NCBI GenBank assembly: GCA_037903355.1
Contig: JBAJFE010000025.1
Coordinates: 1,488,001-1,552,000, forward strand
Reading direction: 5' to 3'
DNA from: Trichuris trichiura
Taxonomy: Eukaryota; Nematoda; Enoplea; Trichinellida; Trichuridae
Length of the DNA stretch: 64,000 nucleotides
Of this stretch, positions 57,971 through 64,000 are shown piece by piece; the first letter of the stretch is position 1; each line of letters opens with the position of its first letter. Below the pieces are notes generated by a model that saw only the letters and a program-made list of their open reading frames with translations, ran no database searches and was not told where the DNA came from. The position numbers and the translations under genes are program-made.

Positions 57971-59922
57971 TGAAAAGTGACGCACGTAAACAGTATGACG
58001 TGGATTAATTATAAAAGAGAATGATAGATTTCTTGCAGTTTTAGATTTGAAGTAAATCTTTTCAGAAAAGTGCGTATTCCGAATTGTTTTCCAGTTTCAA
58101 AAGTGCTCATCGTTTAAGCTCTCTTTCAACAGGTTGTAGTTGGCGGTGTATAAAAAGTATGAGTAGAGAAGCAAACAGATAAAGCGAACAACTGTTCTGT
58201 TTGCTCGAAGCTTTAAGAATACACCAAAATTGAGTGAGGTAAAGAAAGAACAAAAGAATAATGAACGAAACGCAAGTGAATACAATTCATAGTGGCAAGT
58301 GGACAAGAATAAAGCGATGAAATTGGAAAGCCGTAGAAACCGAGATGATATAAAAGACCGAAAGGAAGCATAGAAGGCACCATGAGAAAGAAAAAAAGAA
58401 ACGACGAAGCACTATTAAAGAAGAAGGAAAGGAATATGGTAGAAAAATGCGAACGAAGGGAAAGAGAAAGATGGAACAAAATTTCAGAAGCAAAATGGTA
58501 GGAAGGAAGGAAGAAAAGATTATCGAAGATAATATTATGCCAACATAGAGCACACCGCACTAAACACAAACTTCAACGGGTTTAAACAGAGTTTAAACGA
58601 TGGCCAAATCAGAAACTGGAAAACAAAGGACATTTCAACAAACTTTCACCAGTTAATTCCCACCTACAATGGATAGCTGTGAATATAAATCCTTTACGAT
58701 AAAAACTTTTAAACCGTGATTCTATTTTATTGTGAACATAACTTCTATGTAAAAGCACAACCTATATTCAGAGATGTAATTATTGTTCCTAATATTTTCT
58801 TATTAAGTTGAGGTTTAAGGTTTATCGCACCCTGTCGAAGGTCCTTTGAATCAGCGTTGATGGCGAGCAACAATCCGCCCTGAAAGCTCTACTTGGTAAG
58901 AAAAGATGAGAAAACAATATGTCGTATCTTTTTGAATAGTACAATAATGGAGTACTGCGCGCAGTTATTTGGAAGTTTTTCATGTGTTAAGTCGTTTGCC
59001 CGGAAAACCAGCCTAAATTTATTTTTCTTTTTCAATGACGATTGATAGTTGCCCAAGAAACCGACCGTTCACGAAATCTACCGCAACTTTGTCATTCAAA
59101 ATGCTAAGGATAATAAGTGACGTCCTTTTTTAGAGTAAATTTGAAATACCGTAGATTCTAATTGACGGAAAAGAGTATTATTTTTTCTTTTTCTCGATAA
59201 ACTTATTCTTCTTTTCCTTTTCCTATCGCTTACTGAAGAAATTAGGCAAGTTTTAAGTGAGCGTTATCAGACTAAGCATTTAGGAATTCGTTAAAATCAT
59301 ATCTTTTTAAAGGAATAATCATATTTCAAAACGTTCTTTGCTCCCAATGTTTATACAATCAGAGTAAATACGATCGTTCTTCAAGGTCAACGAAATAGGT
59401 TATCAGTTCATTATATCAGCCAGAGGGAAGAAATTGTTTGAGCATTTGTTTGCTTTAATCGTATAGTAGTCAGTGCTAATGTTTGCACTTGTAAGATGTA
59501 CCTTAACCTCTTATACGCTGAAACGATAAAATTCTATACTTACAAGCAATGTGTCAATAGTAAGTGGGTTATTGAAACGACCTTTTATCAGGTCAATCAG
59601 TGATTTGCATACCACTAAAGTATTGTGGCCGAGACCTAGACGCTCAAAATCAGTGTTAGCTCGTTCCGACTTGCAGAGCAGTTGCTCCTATGCGACTACT
59701 GCTGATCGCTGCTCGTTCATTCCAGTGGTAAATGCTGCCGGTTGGAGGATCCATTTGGAAAAGACGAATCGCTGGACAGGACGACGGAATGACGGTGCCA
59801 TATGGAAATGATCGACAGAAATGAAGAATTCTTCAAAAGATGATGGACAAACCAGTTCAATGTTGGAATGAAAGATGGTGAGTCTTTTAGTCTTAAACAC
59901 CTTTCATTTTTTCAACTTTTAG

Positions 59923-60505
59923 AATCCCGCTGACGGCTCATTAAAAGGAAATGACCATTCGATATTCGTGAAAAGAGAGCAGAGAAAATTGTCCAAACAG
60001 CGGATCGTAATCTTGACCAAAAAAGAGGACGAAAAAAAGGAAAGGACGACAGCTCAAAACGGGACGACAATTTCAAACCGAGAGGGCCATTCAAAATTCG
60101 TGAAGAGGATCGAGCAGAAAAAATTTTCCGGACAGCCAGTCGTCTAATCGACCAAAAACGAGGACGAAAAAAAGGAAAGGACGACCGGTCAAAACTGGAC
60201 AACAATTTCAAAACGGAGGACGAGTCAAAGACGCTTGACCGTTCAATTGCACTATTTTTTGAAAAGACGCTCGAAACTATTTTTTAAAGTAAGAAATTTG
60301 TCGTTTTTTGCTTATGTTGATTTTTGCATTATTTTAGGTCGAAAAAAGAAAACAGCTGAAGAAACACGATATTTTGCGTCGCTATTTGTCCGTCTGATCA
60401 ATCCGTCAAAATGTCAAACGACCAAATAATGTCATACCTGTGGCAGAGAAGACTAGCTCGTTTGGTATTGTCTGTCTTCTGCTGACGTCAAGTGGCAATA
60501 AATTT
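59923..60505 (+). pseudogene. Copy of the charged-repeat candidate gene, frame broken
   Basis: Paralogue of 21,677-22,201. Both introns keep GT-AG borders (59,878-59,922 and 60,289-60,337). The charged repeat is longer here (DRAEKIFRTASRLIDQ plus RGRKKGKDDRSK). A TAA lies immediately before the second intron, a 2 bp insertion near 60,366 shifts the last exon, and the TAT in KYCHTCG has become TAA. If copy 1 is a gene, this one is dead. Confidence 0.3.
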
Positions 60506-61235
60506 TTTAGAGTCCACCGATGTCCGTCTGTTTCGTAAAGGCATTTCAAAGGCGAAGACACTGGTCAAGAAATGGACTGGTCTTCAACTTCAGCATATAT
60601 CATCGCTGAGATTTTTCTCAGCAACTCATTTCATTCCTTCATGTTCTCTGACAGAGCAGATCATATCCTGGTGTTGGGTATGAATCTCTCTGTTTTATGA
60701 TGTGATTTTTTCACATCGCGAATTTTTTGTCATACTTTGCTCTTCAGCATCGTCTCTTGTTCGAAGACATGGTCTGGAATCATCTTATGGATCGCGCTCT
60801 CAGCTGATCGCGTCTCGTGATCATCATTCTCTCATTTTGTCTCCTCTCATATCTTCTCTCCTCTGAGCAGATGAGTTGTTTGTCTCATCTTGTTCAGTTT
60901 TTTCATTCAGTCTTTCATTCTCAGTCTCTCTCTCTCTCTCCTGGTTCATTTTCTGGGAGGGGGGTTGTCTTCGGCCAGGTTCTTTCGGTCCTATTGGTGG
61001 ATCCGATTCCTGGTATTAGCACGGATCGGGAATCCGCTCCTGTATTCGAGTGTATTATGCCGGCATCCGGCGCGTTTTTTAAGTCTTTGTTTACTTAGTG
61101 GTTTTTTTGAGCAACCTTCTTCCCCCTGGTGTGATTTTCTTGATCACGTGGTTCCTTCCCCATTACCACGTTTCGAGTGACATGGCGAGTGACAACCTCT
61201 CATGCGGTTATTTCTGAGATGGATGGATGAGTCCT
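60505..61235 (+). other. Conserved non-coding stretch, copy 2
   Basis: Partner of 22,202-22,930 with very few differences. It retains the GATGTGATTTTTTCACATC hairpin and the TGATCACG palindrome. The CT tract near 60,925 is slightly longer. Confidence 0.35.
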
Positions 61236-61239
61236 ACTC

Positions 61240-61810
61240 CCTCATGCGATCATTCTGACATGCAAATTTTGGGAGTACCCCCTCATGCACCGATTGTGAC
61301 ATGCATTTTTGGGGGTACTCCCCTCATGCAGTAATTTTGACATGCAGATTAGAGTATTTCCCCCATGCGATTATTTTGACATGCAATTGTGAGGGTACCC
61401 TCCGCATGCGACGACTTCGGCATGCAATTTTGAGGATATCCCGTCATGCGATCATTCTGACATGCAAATTTTGGGAGTACCCCCTCATGCATTGATTTTG
61501 ACATGCATTTTTGGGGGTACTCCCCTCATGCAGTGATTTTGACATGCAGATTAGAGTATTTCCCCCATGCGATGATTTTGACATGCAATTTTGAGGGTAC
61601 CCTCTGCATGCGGTGATTTTGACATGCAATTTTGAGGGTACCCTCCACATGCGATGATTTTGACATGCAATTTTGAGGATATCCCCTCGTGCTGTGATTC
61701 TGACATGCGGTTTTGAGGGTACCCTCCGCATGCGATTATTTTGACATGATGTACAGGGGTACTCTCGCATGCGATGACTTTGACAAGCGGTTCGAGAGTA
61801 CCCCCTGATG
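61240..61810 (+). repeat. Minisatellite, ~41 bp unit, expanded copy
   Basis: Roughly fourteen units versus about eleven in copy 1. The series CTGACATGCAAATTTTGGG, CATGCATTTTTGGGGGTACT, CATGCAGATTAGAGTATTTC occurs twice (from about 61,256 and 61,456) but only once in copy 1, showing duplication of a multi-unit block. Confidence 0.85.
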
Positions 61811-61869
61811 TAATGACTTCGACATGCACTTTTCAGTGATCTCCAGCATGCAATGTGTTGGATGCTACT

Positions 61870-63220
61870 ATTTGTGTGACATCCTCATGAGATGATTTTA
61901 CGGACTTGCACAGTGACTCCTTTTCATGCGATGAATATGTTAGCGATGACAATTTTCTCGCTGGAGTATCATACTGTCAGCATGGTCCTTTCATGCAAGA
62001 ATATTTACGCTCCTAGGAGATATATCCTCTACGTGAAGGCAACATGCCAGTGCCAGAACATCCATCAGCACAGGGGTTATACACTCCATGCCAATCTAAC
62101 ATGTATGCTTCAATACCAATCATACATCTAGGAATCATGCCCACTACTAGACCGCTGTATAGGACTCCATTAGATATTTTAGACCCATGGAAGCGAAATT
62201 CATACTTCGCATGCAGGTATATAGGTACCAGAGGAATGGTATGGCTCCACGGATTACAAGCAAGTGGTACAACTCCTAATTTCAGGTGTTTTATTTTTTA
62301 AGAATAGGCAACATGCGGTCCATTCCCATCAGAGAAGGTACGGTATAGTATCCCCATTTCAGAGCAGAATATGTTTCATGAAGGTCCATAGGTCCATTGG
62401 TCGGTGTGAGGATGGCAGAAGTTGCCAAAATTGGTGTGGATGTCTTGTGGTTTTAAACTTTCTTTTCTTTTAAACTGCTCTGTACATTTCAAGTCCGTCG
62501 CATGTTGTCCTGTCGCGCTTGTCGTTGATCTTGATGCTTTCTTGTTGTCTCTTTGACAGTACTCCTTCCATTCTTATGCTTGTCGCTGCTGCTTTCTTCC
62601 GCTAGCATTGCGTAATCTTGCTTGAGCTCTTCGATTCCCATTGAATTGTTTTTTTAACTTTTTATCCTTTCTCAAAATAATCTCTGCTGCTCACAATTGG
62701 CCAACCGAGTTTGCATACAGTTCACATATTTTTTGTCATCACCTTTGCTCTGATTGTGCCAAATGAGCGGTCATTTTCCGACTTTGCTTTGCTTGTAATC
62801 GCGTCCGTGACAAACGATTTGTGGATTGTGTCTTTGTAAACATATACCACCATTTGTTAACCATTGCAGATAATTTTAGCCATTGTAAACTTCGCAACTT
62901 CTACACCGTACCTCCTCTAATGAAAACCTACAAGCCCATAACCAGAATCCAACGGTCAAGCATGAGAACAATACTATCCCATACATTTAAAATTATATAC
63001 ATGCCCAAGTTATACCTTTCATGCAAAGGCAGCAGACCAGTGCAAAGAATCTAGGTTGCAATAAAATGTATGTGCATGTTAGACAAGCACAACGCGACAC
63101 ATTTAAACCTATATCATGCCATGATGTAATACATGAGGATGTCACACAAATAGATATATGAGATCACTGTCATGCAATTAGTCCATGTGTGAGACTTCAA
63201 TGTTATTAACACACCCGGCA
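61870..63220. other. No recognisable gene, copy 2
   Basis: Partner of 23,430-24,740, again with scattered CATGC words and no recognisable gene or RNA. Confidence 0.35.
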
Positions 63221-63224
63221 TGCA

Positions 63225-64000
63225 AACATCAATTCTTACCAATGGAACAGAATGTCGTATAGTTCTTCTTATAGGTTCTGACGTCCGGCTGAAACTGGAT
63301 GCCCTACCAACGTATGGATGGGCGGTTATTAGTTCAAAACGGAACAAAACTTTGCCAAGACATCGAGAACAATGCACACTGCTTTGGGTCAATTTTACTT
63401 TGGCATTTCACCTGAAGGACCTCCCAAAAATTCTTTATTTCATTATCCAATTCAGCATGCAAAACATAGAAAGCAATAGTATCACAGTGAAATACACTAC
63501 AACAACTGCAATGTTGTTTTAGCCTAAAAATAATTGATTATCTATCCGTGCAACAAAAGCAATTTTTTCGTAACAACGTAAAAGACAGCTTACCGCAAAC
63601 TATGCCTTTATCACACCCAATATATGTGAGCAGTAGAAATGCCAAACTTGTCTCAGCTGATGATCGGTCTTTTTCAAATGGTACTTACCAAATCATCGTC
63701 AACTGATTCATTTCTTTGTGTCCATTGTGGTAAATTCTAACACCTTGAATTCATGCCAGATTTTACCACCTTTTTACTCATCGCTTCCTTTGCCATCAGC
63801 AATTTCCGTTCTTTTTCTCTAAAACGTCACTTTGTGAACTTTAATTCACCATGACAGAACTAATAAACTTATATTCTTACCAATGTAGAAGAACTATGAC
63901 AATGATGATCATACCAATGATATACCACCGTCCATATGGTATCATTAATCACAGTTTCAAGACGACCTAACATTATGCAAATCAGCAGCGGCTACTAACG
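63225..64000 (-). other. Candidate multi-exon gene, copy 2 (incomplete)
   Basis: Partner of the right part of 24,750-26,210. Minus-strand donors are conserved near 63,236, 63,590, 63,685 and 63,877. The exon-like segment now reads EKERKLLMAKEAMSKKVV, differing from copy 1 by substitutions only. The frames remain ambiguous, and the window ends before the upstream exons. Confidence 0.22.
63277..63355 (-). repeat. Fragment of the CCGTTGGTAGGGC dispersed element, copy 2
   Basis: Duplicate of 24,795-24,875, with ATACGTTGGTAGGGCATCC on the minus strand. Confidence 0.5.

Larger units (their letters stand above)
57970..64000 (+). repeat. Large duplicated segment, copy 2
   Basis: Collinear with 19,510-25,555 and cut by the window end. 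Differences include a deletion near 59,125 relative to 20.66-20.85 kb, loss of part of the 21.10 kb region near 59,360, more minisatellite units, and an extra ~85 bp near 63,000-63,090. The purine-rich stretch at 58.2-58.5 kb has indels that shift every frame relative to copy 1, so nothing there looks protein-coding. 58.6-59.5 kb shows nothing recognisable. Confidence 0.85.

Overview
The window looks like repeat-rich DNA from a small-intron metazoan. The evidence is a decayed CCT3 (chaperonin gamma) gene with 46-58 bp introns and TTTCAG-type acceptors, a Ty1/copia fragment, hAT elements and long satellite arrays. Short introns and acceptors of this kind suggest a nematode, but I cannot name the species. 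All homology calls are from recognition by eye; no search was run.

Most of the window is one degenerate satellite with a ~460 bp monomer. About 60 monomers are recognisable by the anchor GAACGAAAAGCAGGTA. They form arrays at about 2.8-9.5, 10.5-11.6, 15.8-19.0, 39.1-46.3, 48.9-49.5, 51.5-53.6 and 54.1-57.5 kb. Embedded in the arrays are a 2 kb block (three full copies and one truncated), a hAT element (one complete copy, one truncated), a solo LTR, and a block carrying a small two-exon gene next to a copia fragment (two copies). The segment 16.85-25.55 kb recurs collinearly at 55.3-64.0 kb, about 38.4 kb downstream. The other blocks recur at other offsets, so an old large duplication has since been reshuffled.

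The single-copy centre (25.6-36.5 kb) holds the CCT3 pseudogene (31.8-34.7 kb), a short hAT MITE with a perfect 8 bp target duplication, two isolated inverted satellite monomers and a family of small mobile elements. Several members are palindromic. Where I could find their edges they are flanked by 12-13 bp direct repeats, and they share a CCCGT-AAGAA-like tail.

The most interesting signal is that these elements, and the palindromes beside both copia fragments, carry a hammerhead-ribozyme-like core: CTGANGA, a stem-loop, GAAA, a self-complementary AGCT, then a C or A at the cleavage position. At 29,796-29,839 all three stems can be drawn, stem III only between two copies. At 33,019-33,061 stem I has a different sequence but still pairs. 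This looks like a non-autonomous, Penelope-like or retrozyme-like family in which the ribozyme lies at the centre of inverted repeats.

The only convincing intact protein gene is the 111-residue two-exon gene at 12,426-12,811 and its copy at 47,378-47,763, both on the minus strand. They keep the same length, frame and 50 bp intron. Two weaker spliced candidates lie in the 19.5-26.2 kb block and its copy. Most other open frames are chance frames inside satellites or minisatellites.
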